A DNA stretch of 64,000 bases from Halobacillus litoralis (GTDB lineage Bacteria; Bacillota; Bacilli; Bacillales; Halobacillaceae): contig NZ_JAIVKN010000002.1 of NCBI RefSeq assembly GCF_020524025.1, forward strand, positions 988,577 to 1,052,576. The letters are read 5' to 3'. Below the pieces are notes generated by a model. The model worked only from the letters and a program-made list of their open reading frames with translations, was not told the DNA's origin and ran no database searches. Numbering within the stretch: the stretch's first letter is position 1; every line of letters starts with the position of its first letter. A program made the position numbers and the translations under genes. Below, piece after piece: positions 51,751 to 63,201 of the stretch.

Positions 51751-53460
51751 ATGGACATGCAACCAATTCCAGCTCGATCAGGCAATCACAACATGGAAAA
51801 CTACAAAGAAACCTATGAAAATTTTCAATGGGAAGATGTGAAAGAACAGTTTACATGGAATCAAACCGGGAAAGTGAATATTGCTTATGAAGCCATTGAT
51901 CGTCATGCAGATAACCCTGATAAAAAAGACCAGGCCGCTCTGATCTACTCCGCGCCTGACAGGGAAGAAACGTTGACTTTTGAAGACTTGAAACTAAAGA
52001 GTAACCAATTTGCGAATGTGTTGAAAAAACACCATATAGAAAAAGAGGACCGCGTCTTTCTTTTTATGCCTAGAAGTCCGGAGTTTTATGCTGCGTTTTT
52101 AGGGATTTTAAAAGTAGGGGCGATTGCAGGTCCTTTATTTGAAGCCTTTATGGAGCAGGCGGTAAGAGATCGTCTGGAAGACAGTGAAGCTACTATGCTG
52201 ATCACAACTCCAGAATTACTGGAACGCGTTCCAGCAGATGATCTTCCTCATTTGAAGCAGATCGTTCTTGTCGGCGGAGATGCTCCAGGAAACTATATTT
52301 CTTATGATGAAGAAATGAAGCAGGCCTCTGAGGATTTCGATATCGAATGGGTCGATTTAGAAGACGGGATGCTTCTTCATTATACGTCTGGTTCAACTGG
52401 AAAACCTAAAGGTGTGTATCACGTTCATAACGCGATGCTTCAACACTATCAAACAGGTAAATGGGTGCTGGATCTTAAAGAAGACGACGTATACTGGTGT
52501 ACCGCAGATCCAGGCTGGGTAACAGGAACGAGTTACGGAATCTTTGCTCCATGGTTAAACGGTGTAACAAACGTGATCAGAGGCGGGCGCTTCAGTCCGG
52601 ATGACTGGTACGGAACCATTGCTGATAAAGAGGTGTCCGTCTGGTACTCTGCTCCAACAGCTTTCCGTAAGCTTTTGAGTGCAGGAAAAGAAGCGGTCAA
52701 AAAACATGACCTCTCCTCTTTGCGCCACGTCCTTAGTGTCGGCGAACCGTTGAACCCTGAAGTGGTGACATGGGGACTATCGGCATTTGATTTACGTATC
52801 CATGATACGTGGTGGATGACAGAAACAGGCGGTATGCTGATCTGTAATTATCCTGCTATGGATATGCGCCCGGGATCCATGGGTAAACCTTTCCCTGGCA
52901 TTGAAGCAGCCATTGTTGATAATGAAGGAAACAAACTTCCTCCAAACCAGATGGGGAATCTTGCTATTAAGCAGGGATGGCCTTCCATGATGCGTGCAAT
53001 CTGGAACAACCCAGGGAAATATGAAAGTTATTTCCTCAATGGCTGGTATGTATCAGGAGACAGCGCTTACCAAGATGAGGACGGATACTTCTGGTTCCAG
53101 GGACGACTGGATGATGTCATTAACACATCCGGAGAACGTGTCGGTCCATTTGAAGTAGAGAGTAAATTAATTGAACACGAAGCAGTTGCAGAGGCTGGAG
53201 TAATCGGGAAGCCTGATCCTGAACGTGGAGAGATTATCAAAGCATTCATCACCTTAAGAGACGGTTATCAGCAATCGGATGAATTGTTAGAAGAAATTCG
53301 TCTCTTTGTGAAAAAAGGATTAAGTGCTCATGCGGCCCCGCGTGAAATTGAAATTAAAGATACCATTCCTAAAACGCGTAGTGGTAAGATCATGCGCCGT
53401 CTATTAAAATCATGGGAATTGGGACTGCCAACCGGCGATACATCCACACTAGAAGAATAG
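51751..53460 (+). CDS. acsA: Acetyl-CoA synthetase
   Basis: A 569-residue AMP-forming acetate-CoA ligase (acyl-adenylate superfamily). It has the ATP loop YTSGSTGKPKG (211-221), GWYVSGDSAYQDEDGYFWFQ, and the catalytic lysine K546 in PKTRSGKIMRR, the site acetylated by AcuA in Bacillus. Very similar in length to B. subtilis AcsA (572). Start ATG after GAGGTGATTTA. acuABC is not in the window. A cre-like site lies 26 bp upstream. Confidence 0.95.
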   Translation: MDMQPIPARSGNHNMENYKETYENFQWEDVKEQFTWNQTGKVNIAYEAIDRHADNPDKKDQAALIYSAPDREETLTFEDLKLKSNQFANVLKKHHIEKEDRVFLFMPRSPEFYAAFLGILKVGAIAGPLFEAFMEQAVRDRLEDSEATMLITTPELLERVPADDLPHLKQIVLVGGDAPGNYISYDEEMKQASEDFDIEWVDLEDGMLLHYTSGSTGKPKGVYHVHNAMLQHYQTGKWVLDLKEDDVYWCTADPGWVTGTSYGIFAPWLNGVTNVIRGGRFSPDDWYGTIADKEVSVWYSAPTAFRKLLSAGKEAVKKHDLSSLRHVLSVGEPLNPEVVTWGLSAFDLRIHDTWWMTETGGMLICNYPAMDMRPGSMGKPFPGIEAAIVDNEGNKLPPNQMGNLAIKQGWPSMMRAIWNNPGKYESYFLNGWYVSGDSAYQDEDGYFWFQGRLDDVINTSGERVGPFEVESKLIEHEAVAEAGVIGKPDPERGEIIKAFITLRDGYQQSDELLEEIRLFVKKGLSAHAAPREIEIKDTIPKTRSGKIMRRLLKSWELGLPTGDTSTLEE

Positions 53461-53468
53461 AAACGATA

Positions 53469-53500
53469 GAGCACAGCCGCAGCGGTTGTGCTCTTTCTTT
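53469..53500 (+). terminator. Intrinsic terminator of acsA
   Basis: GAGCACA and TGTGCTC pair with an inner CCGC/GCGG stem, followed by TTTCTTTC. Confidence 0.9.
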
Positions 53501-53503
53501 CTC

Positions 53504-53519
53504 TGTTTCACGTGAAACC
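53504..53519. other. parS: parS site (TGTTTCACGTGAAACC)
   Basis: Matches the consensus TGTTTCACGTGAAACA at 15 of 16 positions (last base only). It is intergenic, between the acsA terminator and the NCS2 permease gene, about 28 kb right of oriC. It should bind ParB and nucleate SMC loading. Confidence 0.88.
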
Positions 53520-53606
53520 TGCCAGAAGCATATGGAAGGCCCGGTGAAAGATGATTGTGGTAGGATATGGATAGAAAAGTCTTTAAAGAATGCAGGTGGA
53601 ACAACA

Positions 53607-54914
53607 ATGAGGGATAAATCTGCTCCATTATTTTCTGAATCATTGGAAACCATCCAATGGTTTGTTTTTTTATTAGCCAGTGCGGTTGCCTTACCGATTG
53701 TTATAGGTTCTATTTTTGCACTGGACTTTAGGGAAGTCGCTGGTCTCATGCAGCGGACTTTTTTTGTAGTGGGTGCTGCCTCCTTCCTACAGGGGATGTT
53801 TGGTCATCGTCTGCCTATTATGGAAGGACCCGCGGGCTTGTGGATTAGTATATTTGCTGTAATGGCATACAGCGGGGTTCAATCAGGGGATAATTACATA
53901 GAAACTCTTCAAGTTTTAGAAGGAACGATGATTTGGACGGGGATGTTCCTCCTGCTGTTCGGGGTTCTGCGTTTTTCCCATCGCGTCCTTTACGTATTTA
54001 CGCCCCTTGTGACTGGTGCATTTTTATTTTTGCTTACCGTTCAGTTGAGCGGCACTTTTTTACAAGGAATGCTTGGTGTCGGCCAGAGTGAAACGACGAT
54101 TAACTGGATAGATGCCTCCATTGCTTTCCTGACGCTTATTCTGGTCATTGGACTTTCAATGATGGGCAGGGGATGGATGAAAAGTTTTGCTGTACTGATT
54201 GGAATTGTAGCCGGATGGGTAATGTATGAATTAGTTGGACATCGAGACAAAGCTCCTTCTCCGGAGTTAAATATGGTAGCTCTGCCTGATCTTTTAGCCT
54301 GGGGACCTCCTCATATGACATGGGGAACGTTACCATTAGGCTTAATTACAGCTGTTATCTTATTGTCGAATCTTGTAGCTTCGGTGATAGCAGTGACCCA
54401 TACCATCTATGGAAAGACAAATTATACATATGAGCAAATTAATCGCGGGAGTACTTTCCTTGGAATCAACCATGGGATAACTTCTCTGTTTTCTGCTGTC
54501 GCGAATGTTTCATTAGCTTCCTCATCAGGCTTTATGCAGTTAACCGGTCAGAAAAAGAAACGTCCATTTTTATATGCTTCGTTTCTGTTAATGCTGCTCT
54601 CTTTCTTCCCTCCTTTAGTAGGGTGGATCTCCGGCATTCCTGCACCTGTAGCGAATGCTGCTTTACTGGCAACGTTTGTCCAGCTGATGGGGCTTGGTAT
54701 TTCGAATATGACACATGAGCCTCTGGATGAAAGGCGTTTGACTATTCTTGGGTTATCCTTCTTGTTAGGAATCGGTTTAATGTTCTTACCACCTGAAGTT
54801 TTTAAGGGTGTCCCCGGGGTGCTGCAAAATTTGCTCAGTAATGGACTTTTAGTAGGTACAGTATTGGTGATTGTTCTCGATCAGCTTTGGAAGGAATCAA
54901 ATGAAACATCATAG
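53607..54914 (+). CDS. NCS2 family purine/uracil permease
   Basis: About 435 residues with 12-14 membrane spans, of the nucleobase:cation symporter-2 (xanthine/uracil permease) family. The segment PIMEGPAGLWISIFAVMAY near residue 70 is the substrate-helix region, and a GINHGITSLFSAVANVSLASSSGFMQLTG segment is the second family motif. The substrate is uncertain. The open frame extends 65 codons upstream through the parS site; AGGTGG favours the ATG at 53607. The SidA-like gene begins 31 bp downstream. Confidence 0.85.
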   Translation: MRDKSAPLFSESLETIQWFVFLLASAVALPIVIGSIFALDFREVAGLMQRTFFVVGAASFLQGMFGHRLPIMEGPAGLWISIFAVMAYSGVQSGDNYIETLQVLEGTMIWTGMFLLLFGVLRFSHRVLYVFTPLVTGAFLFLLTVQLSGTFLQGMLGVGQSETTINWIDASIAFLTLILVIGLSMMGRGWMKSFAVLIGIVAGWVMYELVGHRDKAPSPELNMVALPDLLAWGPPHMTWGTLPLGLITAVILLSNLVASVIAVTHTIYGKTNYTYEQINRGSTFLGINHGITSLFSAVANVSLASSSGFMQLTGQKKKRPFLYASFLLMLLSFFPPLVGWISGIPAPVANAALLATFVQLMGLGISNMTHEPLDERRLTILGLSFLLGIGLMFLPPEVFKGVPGVLQNLLSNGLLVGTVLVIVLDQLWKESNETS

Positions 54915-54945
54915 GGTAAAGTGAAGTTGTAGAGGATGTGATCGA

Positions 54946-56265
54946 ATGGAAAGACAGATAAAAGATGTGATAGGAATTGGGATTGGCCCATTCAATTTAG
55001 GGTTGGCTTCGCTTATGGACCAAACCGATGAAGTGGATGGTTTGTTTTTTGAAAAAACACCGGAATATGTATGGCATCCAGGGATGCTTATTGAAACAAT
55101 GGACTTACAGGTTCCTTTTTTAGCAGATCTCGTAACATTTGCAGACCCAAAGAGTCCTTATACTTTTATGAATTATTTATACGAGCACGACCGGATGTTT
55201 CCTTTTTTCTTTCACCGTCATTTTGAAGTTCCAAGACAGGAATACAACCATTACATGCAGTGGGTAGCCAGCCAGTTAAAGGGACTGTACTTTGGTCATA
55301 CGGTTGTTGATGTGGTGGATAAAAAAGATGCCGAAGTTCCACATTATGAAGTCATTGTCGAGGAAACAGCGACCGGCGAGCAGAAGTATTTTCAAGCGAG
55401 ACATGTGGTGCTTGGTACAGGGAATGAACCTTTAATTTTGGATGGCATGGACCGTCTCCCAAATGAAGATGTGATGCATACGAGTCGTTATCTTTTTGAA
55501 AAAGACCATCTCCTGAAATCAAAGCACGTAACCATTGTAGGATCCGGTCAAAGTGCGCTGGAAGTCTTTTTGGACTTGTTAGAAGAACAGGATCGTCAAG
55601 GAGATATGAAATTGAGCCTGTTCACACGTTCAGGAGGTCTTTTTCAGTTGGATACGGCAAAATTTGCACAGGAAATGTTCACACCGGAATTTGTCGATTA
55701 CTTCCACACCTTAAGTCTCTCGCAGCGCAAAGAAGCCCTGAATACTCTGGGGCCGCTTCGAAAGGGAATTGATCCGGAAACGTTAACACGTCTTTATACA
55801 AAACTCTACCACCGGACGACGGCTGATCAGGACAGCCGGGTTCTCATACAGCCAATGACAGAGATTACAGGCATTGAAGCAGAAAATGAAGGGTACAAGC
55901 TTCACTGCAGACAATGGCAGGAAGAACATGAATATACGTACCAAACGGACAAGGTCGTTTTAGCCACGGGATATAAACCTCATTTTCCGGACTGGTTTAT
56001 GGAGCGGTTTAAGGATGAAATCGAATGGGAAGAAGAAGGGATGTATAAAGTATCCCGTGACTATCAGCTTCTTTTTCATGATCAGCGGGATCATCACTTT
56101 TTCACGTTAACCGACCTTGTTCATTCCCACGGAGCGGGGGCTACAAACTTAGGCTTATCCGTGCACCGCAATGTTCACATTATCAATACAATAGCTGGTA
56201 AAGAAGTCTATCGAAATCAAAAGGATACGACTTTTCAGCAGTTTTCGATGAAAAACTTTCAATAG
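54946..56265 (+). CDS. SidA/IucD/PvdA family N-hydroxylating monooxygenase
   Basis: A 439-residue flavin- and NADPH-dependent monooxygenase that typically hydroxylates the side-chain amine of lysine or ornithine for hydroxamate siderophores. The FAD motif GIGIGPFN is at 10-17 and the NADPH motif GSGQSA at 199-204. The third motif region reads DKVVLATGYKPHFPDW, the ATGY signature. GLSVHRNVHIINTIAGKEVY near the C-terminus is typical. No siderophore synthetase is encoded nearby; the partner genes may be elsewhere or the substrate may differ. Confidence 0.9.
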   Translation: MERQIKDVIGIGIGPFNLGLASLMDQTDEVDGLFFEKTPEYVWHPGMLIETMDLQVPFLADLVTFADPKSPYTFMNYLYEHDRMFPFFFHRHFEVPRQEYNHYMQWVASQLKGLYFGHTVVDVVDKKDAEVPHYEVIVEETATGEQKYFQARHVVLGTGNEPLILDGMDRLPNEDVMHTSRYLFEKDHLLKSKHVTIVGSGQSALEVFLDLLEEQDRQGDMKLSLFTRSGGLFQLDTAKFAQEMFTPEFVDYFHTLSLSQRKEALNTLGPLRKGIDPETLTRLYTKLYHRTTADQDSRVLIQPMTEITGIEAENEGYKLHCRQWQEEHEYTYQTDKVVLATGYKPHFPDWFMERFKDEIEWEEEGMYKVSRDYQLLFHDQRDHHFFTLTDLVHSHGAGATNLGLSVHRNVHIINTIAGKEVYRNQKDTTFQQFSMKNFQ

Positions 56266-56360
56266 GCTGTAAAGAAAATCGACAGGTTTAAAATCATACG
56301 ATGCGGGAAAATATTCCATGTGATTCGATAAAAACAAACATTTCAAGGAGTTGGTAAGAT

Positions 56361-56873
56361 ATGAGTAAGATTGCTTGTGTCATGACGTCCATGTTTGAAG
56401 ATGTTGAATATACCCAGCCGGCAGAGGCTTTTTCTAAGGAAGGGCACGAAGTAACAACCATTGAATGGGAAGCCGGCAAAGAGGTAGAAGGAAAACAGGG
56501 AGAGGCAAAGGTTCAAATTGATACATCCATAAACGATGTAAAACCCGAAGACTTTGATGCGCTGTTCATTCCAGGTGGTTTCTCCCCAGATATTTTACGA
56601 GGCGATGAAAAATTCGTATCTTTCGTAAAGCATTTCATGGATGAGAAAAAACCGGTCTTTGCTATTTGTCACGGTCCCCAGCTTCTCATTACAGCTAAAA
56701 CACTGGAAGGTCGGAAAGCTACAGGATTCAAGTCCATTTCCGTTGATATGGAATACGCAGGTGTCGATTATAAAGACCAGGAAGTCGTCGTATGTCAGAA
56801 TCAGCTGGTTACAAGCCGCCAGCCGGATGACATTCCAGCTTTTAATCGCGAAGCATTAAAATTATTGAAATAA
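56361..56873 (+). CDS. DJ-1/PfpI family type 1 glutamine amidotransferase-like protein
   Basis: 170 residues of the PfpI/YraA group of the DJ-1 superfamily. The nucleophile elbow is Cys103 in FAICHGPQLLI, and an acidic residue is in the LFIPGGFSPDILR segment. Members act as deglycases, chaperones or proteases with stress roles; the exact reaction is disputed. GGAG precedes the ATG. Single gene with its own terminator. Confidence 0.9.
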   Translation: MSKIACVMTSMFEDVEYTQPAEAFSKEGHEVTTIEWEAGKEVEGKQGEAKVQIDTSINDVKPEDFDALFIPGGFSPDILRGDEKFVSFVKHFMDEKKPVFAICHGPQLLITAKTLEGRKATGFKSISVDMEYAGVDYKDQEVVVCQNQLVTSRQPDDIPAFNREALKLLK

Positions 56874-56888
56874 GGTATAATCATGGCG

Positions 56889-56923
56889 GAGTCATGAGGG
56901 AATCCTCCTCGTGACTCTTTTTG
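56889..56923 (+). terminator. Intrinsic terminator of the DJ-1/PfpI gene
   Basis: GAGTCATGAGG and CCTCGTGACTC pair with one mismatch, followed by TTTTTGT. Confidence 0.88.
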
Positions 56924-57035
56924 TATCTTTCTATACTTATAATGTAGAGACGATGGCTTCCTTCCTATATAATATAAGGAGAATGAGTACCCATCCGCTC
57001 TTGTACATAAATACCGTAGAAAAGGAGGATAATCT

Positions 57036-57803
57036 ATGATTGTCATTGAAAAGGAACACCACTTCACCATGATTCCTCAACATGACCATGCAGATATATC
57101 CGCACAAATCGTCGCTCATTGGAAGAACAACTTCCTGCTGCGGTCCAAATTAAGAGAAGAAGCAGATTGGGCGATCCGACAGCATGACCGGGCATGGATT
57201 CCATTGGATCAATCTCCGAAGTGGAACGAAGATAAAAACAGACCTTATTCGTTTATCGATTATCCACTAAAAGAAAAGCTGGCTGCTTATCAACGAGGGA
57301 TTGAAGAAGTGGCTGGTCAATCTTTGTACGCAGGCATGCTGTGCAGTATGCATTATGCCTCTTTTTTTCCTAAAGACAGCAAAGATCCATTCATTCTCTC
57401 CTTTTTAGACAAAGAAAAAGAGCGGCAGAGAGAACTATACGGGTGGATGGAAATGGACATCCCTTATGATATCTATGATCTCCATTTCCGGCGCCTGCAG
57501 TTTTGTGATGATTTATCTCTTTATGTTTGTATGCAAGAGCCGGGCACACCGAAAGAGCGTGAAATTTCCTGGTTTAAAAATGGGTTTAGACAGTCCTTTG
57601 ATTTTGCTCCTGAAGGTATGATTGCCCACTGGGTCGATGATTCCCGCGTTTCTGTTCAGCCATTTCCTTTTGAACGGTCATTTGAGATTGACATTCCCTT
57701 CCGAAACGTGTCGAAGGATTTTATCAATCAGGCAGGCTTGGAAGAAGCATTTCAGAAAACAGAAATCAATACTAAAACCATTGCGTTTGTGAAGGCAGAA
57801 TAG
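57036..57803 (+). CDS. DUF3891 family protein
   Basis: A 255-residue soluble protein of the DUF3891 family, uncharacterised. It has many conserved His/Asp residues: FTMIPQHDHADISAQIVAHW near the start, AIRQHDRAW at about 43-51, and LCSMHYASFF at about 90-99. These suggest a metal-dependent HD-like helical enzyme; this is an inference from the H/D spacing. AAAGGAGGATAATCT precedes the ATG. Single gene with its own terminator. Confidence 0.82.
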   Translation: MIVIEKEHHFTMIPQHDHADISAQIVAHWKNNFLLRSKLREEADWAIRQHDRAWIPLDQSPKWNEDKNRPYSFIDYPLKEKLAAYQRGIEEVAGQSLYAGMLCSMHYASFFPKDSKDPFILSFLDKEKERQRELYGWMEMDIPYDIYDLHFRRLQFCDDLSLYVCMQEPGTPKEREISWFKNGFRQSFDFAPEGMIAHWVDDSRVSVQPFPFERSFEIDIPFRNVSKDFINQAGLEEAFQKTEINTKTIAFVKAE

Positions 57804-57842
57804 ACCGCTCTCAGGATACTCCTGAAAGCGGCCTTTTTTTTT
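57804..57842 (+). terminator. Intrinsic terminator of the DUF3891 gene
   Basis: CCGCTCTCAGGA and TCCTGAAAGCGG pair with one mismatch around TAC, followed by CCTTTTTTTTT. Confidence 0.93.
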
Positions 57843-57918
57843 AACCGAACTGGGAAATATAGCGAAATTATGTCTTTATGAAAAGTTTAGCTGAGAAGAA
57901 CTATAGATACAGACGAGG

Positions 57919-59828
<1,910 letters not shown>

Positions 59829-59841
59829 CAGCTCAAAACCA

Positions 59842-59870
59842 TTGCATTTTTCCCGGAAAGTAGCTATACT
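59842..59870 (+). promoter_or_regulatory. Promoter of the SRP RNA
   Basis: TTGCAT (59842-59847), exactly 17 bp, then TATACT (59865-59870). The RNA begins about 7 bp downstream. Confidence 0.85.
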
Positions 59871-59876
59871 AGGATA

Positions 59877-60146
59877 TGCCGTGCTAAGCGGGGAGGTAGC
59901 GGTGCCCTGTACTCGCAATCCGCTATAGCGAGGCCGAATTCCCACCCAAGGTGGTGCGACCTTAAGGTCTGCCTTATGTGAGTGGTGTTGACACCCAGGT
60001 CCTGCGCAACGGGAACCAGTGAATCCTGTCAGGTCCGGAAGGAAGCAGCAGTAAGCTGACCATCCCGTGTGCCGCGGGAGTGCCTGGGTCGAGCCATAAC
60101 CATAAGTAACGCTTAGGGTCACACCATCGACGGTGGGTGCACGGCA
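59877..60146 (+). ncRNA. scr: Signal recognition particle RNA, large Bacillus type (scRNA)
   Basis: About 270 nt. The ends TGCCGTGC and GCACGGCA pair. The highly conserved SRP S-domain core is visible (GGTCCGGAAGGAAGCAGCAG near 60032-60051, flanked by CAGGTCCTGCGCAACGGGAA upstream). The 5' part forms the Alu-like domain of the 6S-type RNA found in Bacillus. It assembles with Ffh for co-translational targeting. Location between tadA and dnaX as in B. subtilis. Confidence 0.97.
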
Positions 60147-60181
60147 TTACATAATAAGTAATGAATCGTATAGATACATGG

Positions 60182-60218
60182 GGAGTCGTTATGAGACAAT
60201 CATAACGACTCCTTTTCT
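60182..60218 (+). terminator. Intrinsic terminator of the SRP RNA
   Basis: GGAGTCGTTATGA and TCATAACGACTCC form a perfect stem, followed by TTTTCT. Confidence 0.92.
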
Positions 60219-60293
60219 ATAAGCAGAGAAGGTTCACATCCCTGCTGTCTATCAGGTATAATAGGGATGAAACTATAAAGGGAGAACGGTCTT

Positions 60294-62012
60294 ATGAGCT
60301 ATCAGGCTTTATATCGTGTGTGGCGGCCACGTAATTTTGAAGGAGTCGTCGGACAAACGCATATTACTCGTACGTTGCAGAATGCGATCGTGCAAGATAA
60401 ATTTTCCCATGCGTACTTATTCTCCGGGCCCAGGGGGACGGGGAAGACAAGTGCGGCGAAGATTTTTGCGAAAGCCGTTAACTGCGAACGTTCCCCTGTG
60501 AAAGAACCGTGCAATGAGTGTGACGCTTGTCTGGGAATTCAGGACGGGTCCATCTCAGATGTGATAGAAATTGATGCGGCTTCTAACAATGGTGTGGAAC
60601 AGATTCGTGAAATTAGAGATAAAGTGAAATATGCTCCCAGCGCAGTTCCGTATAAGGTTTACATTATTGATGAGGTACACATGCTTTCAATGGGAGCTTT
60701 TAATGCTCTTTTGAAAACTTTAGAGGAACCACCGAAACATGTCATTTTTATATTGGCAACGACAGAACCTCATAAAATTCCATTAACCATTATCTCAAGG
60801 TGTCAGCGGTTCGATTTTAAACGCATTTCCCAAAAGGCTATGGTTGATCGAATGGTGAAAATTACAGACGTTGAAGGCATTTCCGTTGCGAAAGAAGCCC
60901 TCGAGATTGTGGCTTTAACGGCAGAAGGCGGGATGCGTGATGCTCTTAGTCTTCTGGACCAGGCGATTTCCTATAGTGAAGATCAAGTGACAATGGAGGA
61001 TGTTCTGGCTGTTACCGGTTCTGTTTCTCAAACAAAGTTAACGGCCGTTCTTCAGGCGCTTTACCAGCAGAACGCTAAGGTGGCGCTGGAATCTGTTGAT
61101 GATTTGATCCAGCAGGGTAAAGATCCAGGGCGTTTTGTTTTTGACCTCATCTATTACTTAAGAGATTTATTATTATTTCAAAGTGCACCGGATTTGGAGC
61201 ATAATTTAGAAAGAGCTATCCCCGATGATGCTTTTCGGGTTCTCAGCAGTGAATTGTCACCAGGTTGGATTCAACAGGCGATCCGTGAGTTGAATCGTTG
61301 TCAGCAGGAGATGAAATGGACGACAAGTCCTAAGGTATTTATAGAGATCGCTATGCTGAATATGGTGGAAGTTCAAACTGGTCCTTCCCAAGCTCAGCCT
61401 GTTCAATCAGAAGCTTTCGATAAATTGTCTATGAAAATAACGGAACTAGAAAAAGAACTGGCAGACTTGAAGCAGAAAGGACCCGAAGCTCAGACGACTG
61501 CTCAACCAGCTAAAAAACGGGCACCTGCAAAATCCGGGAGAAAAGGGTATAATGTTCCTTATGAGCGTATAAGGCAGGTACTTAATGAAGCGTCTAAAGA
61601 AGACATTCAGAATGTCCAGAGCCGTTGGGCGGATTTCATGGAAGCATTAAAGCGAAGCAACGCTCCTGCGCATGCTACTTTATTGAACAGTAAACCAAGA
61701 GCAGCTTCGTCCAAATCACTGGTTCTTGCTTTCCGATACGACATCCACTGCTCATTGGCTTTAGAGCACCAGCAGACGATTGAGCCTTTACTGACTGAAT
61801 TTGTGGGCAGGCCATTGACGATTATTCCTATACCGGAACAAAACTGGCAGGAAATAAGGGAAGAATTTGTACGTAAGCAGAAACAATCACCAGAGTCCAG
61901 TGTGCAGACAGATGAAGAAGAAGATTCTCCAAAGCAGACTTCAGAGGAAGACGATTTAATAACTGAAGCACGGAAGCTGGTAGGAGATGACTTCATAGAA
62001 GTGCACGATTAA
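60294..62012 (+). CDS. dnaX: DNA polymerase III subunits gamma/tau
   Basis: A 572-residue clamp-loader ATPase. Walker A is GPRGTGKT (45-52), the zinc module cysteines are C64, C73, C76 and C79, and DEVHMLSMGAFNALLKTLEEPP and an SRC motif follow. The C-terminal tau region contacts PolC and the helicase. No convincing slippery site for a short gamma form is seen. AAAGGGAGAACGG precedes the ATG. First gene of the dnaX-ybaB-recR-yaaL string. Confidence 0.97.
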   Translation: MSYQALYRVWRPRNFEGVVGQTHITRTLQNAIVQDKFSHAYLFSGPRGTGKTSAAKIFAKAVNCERSPVKEPCNECDACLGIQDGSISDVIEIDAASNNGVEQIREIRDKVKYAPSAVPYKVYIIDEVHMLSMGAFNALLKTLEEPPKHVIFILATTEPHKIPLTIISRCQRFDFKRISQKAMVDRMVKITDVEGISVAKEALEIVALTAEGGMRDALSLLDQAISYSEDQVTMEDVLAVTGSVSQTKLTAVLQALYQQNAKVALESVDDLIQQGKDPGRFVFDLIYYLRDLLLFQSAPDLEHNLERAIPDDAFRVLSSELSPGWIQQAIRELNRCQQEMKWTTSPKVFIEIAMLNMVEVQTGPSQAQPVQSEAFDKLSMKITELEKELADLKQKGPEAQTTAQPAKKRAPAKSGRKGYNVPYERIRQVLNEASKEDIQNVQSRWADFMEALKRSNAPAHATLLNSKPRAASSKSLVLAFRYDIHCSLALEHQQTIEPLLTEFVGRPLTIIPIPEQNWQEIREEFVRKQKQSPESSVQTDEEEDSPKQTSEEDDLITEARKLVGDDFIEVHD

Positions 62013-62036
62013 TAGATATTAAAGGAGGAATGCTCC

Positions 62037-62354
62037 ATGAAAGGTGGAGGAAACATGAACAATATGATGAAACAGATGCAGAAAATGCAGAAGAAAATGA
62101 TGAAGGCTCAGGAAGAGCTTTATGAAATGACGTTTGAATCTTCAGCAGGTGGCGGAATGGTAAAAGTCACAGCTAATGGTAAAAAAGAAATTACAGACAT
62201 CTCTATCGATGAAGAAGTTGTAGATCCAGATGACGTGGAAATGCTGCAGGACTTAATTATCACAGCTACCAACGATGTGATTAAGCAAGTGGATGATAAA
62301 ACGAATGATACGATGGGACAATTCACCAAAGGTATGCCTGGAGGAATGTTCTAG
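62037..62354 (+). CDS. ybaB: YbaB/EbfC family nucleoid-associated protein
   Basis: 105 residues (YaaK in B. subtilis), a small dimeric DNA-binding protein. The methionine/lysine-rich start [20 protein letters not shown] and [20 protein letters not shown] are typical. AAAGGAGGAATGCTCC precedes the ATG. It lies between dnaX and recR in the usual order. Confidence 0.96.
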   Translation: MKGGGNMNNMMKQMQKMQKKMMKAQEELYEMTFESSAGGGMVKVTANGKKEITDISIDEEVVDPDDVEMLQDLIITATNDVIKQVDDKTNDTMGQFTKGMPGGMF

Positions 62355-62365
62355 GAGGTATTCTC

Positions 62366-62962
62366 ATGTATTACCCGGAACCAATATCAAAGTTAATCGA
62401 CAGTTTTACGAAGCTGCCAGGGATCGGTCCTAAGACGGCTGTGCGCCTGGCATTTTTCGTTTTAGAAATGGAAGAGGACGATGTTCTTGATTTTGCTAAG
62501 TCTCTTGTAAGTGCAAAGAGGGAATTAACGCATTGCTCCATCTGCGGTCACATTACAGATCAGGACCCCTGCTCGATTTGTCAGGACGACTCTAGAGATC
62601 AAACGCTCATTTGTGTTGTTCAGGATCCGAAAGATGTTATTGCAATGGAAAAAATGAAAGAGTTTAGTGGTAAGTATCATGTCCTGCACGGGGCAATTTC
62701 GCCAATGGATGGTATCGGCCCTGAAGATATTAATGTCGCAGGTCTGATAGATCGCTTGAAGGATGAAGGCATTGAAGAATTGATTCTTGCTACAAATCCA
62801 AACATTGAAGGAGAAGCTACAGCCATGTATATTTCTCGTCTCGTCAAGCCTTCGGGAATACGTATGACGAGAATAGCGCACGGGCTTCCGGTAGGTGGAG
62901 ATTTAGAATACGCGGATGAAGTGACTCTTTCTAAAGCACTGGAAGGACGAAGAGAACTCTAA
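62366..62962 (+). CDS. recR: Recombination protein RecR
   Basis: 198 residues; acts with RecF and RecO to load RecA at gaps. It has a helix-hairpin-helix ([15 protein letters not shown], about 16-30), the C4 zinc motif (C57, C60, C69, C72) and a Toprim domain with [12 protein letters not shown]. It starts 11 bp after ybaB. Confidence 0.98.
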   Translation: MYYPEPISKLIDSFTKLPGIGPKTAVRLAFFVLEMEEDDVLDFAKSLVSAKRELTHCSICGHITDQDPCSICQDDSRDQTLICVVQDPKDVIAMEKMKEFSGKYHVLHGAISPMDGIGPEDINVAGLIDRLKDEGIEELILATNPNIEGEATAMYISRLVKPSGIRMTRIAHGLPVGGDLEYADEVTLSKALEGRREL

Positions 62963-62975
62963 AAAGGGTGATTGA

Positions 62976-63191
62976 ATGTTCGGTAGAAAACAGAGAATCA
63001 AGAGAGAAATGGACCAGGAACTTCTTATGAATTTGAAAAAAATGAAGTACGAATGGGAGTCCTTAAACACCATTATCGAACAAAGCATTGAACCTAGCGA
63101 AGAAGGTTTACAAGATCTTGCCCTCATTAAGGCGAAGTATTTTTACTTATTAAGAGAAGCTAGATATAGAAGAATCAACGCCCTCTCTTAA
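62976..63191 (+). CDS. yaaL: DUF2508 family protein YaaL
   Basis: 71 residues, highly charged and helical (REMDQELLMNLKKMKYEWES), with an AKYFYLLREARYRRI segment typical of DUF2508/YaaL. Function unknown. It starts 13 bp after recR. In B. subtilis yaaL likewise lies between recR and bofA. Confidence 0.92.
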   Translation: MFGRKQRIKREMDQELLMNLKKMKYEWESLNTIIEQSIEPSEEGLQDLALIKAKYFYLLREARYRRINALS

Positions 63192-63201
63192 AAATGTACT
63201 A

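Noticed and set aside
61500..61520. A-run in dnaX as a programmed frameshift site
   Set aside because: The run (GCT AAA AAA CGG) is not in the usual A AAA AAG phase and no stimulatory structure is clear.
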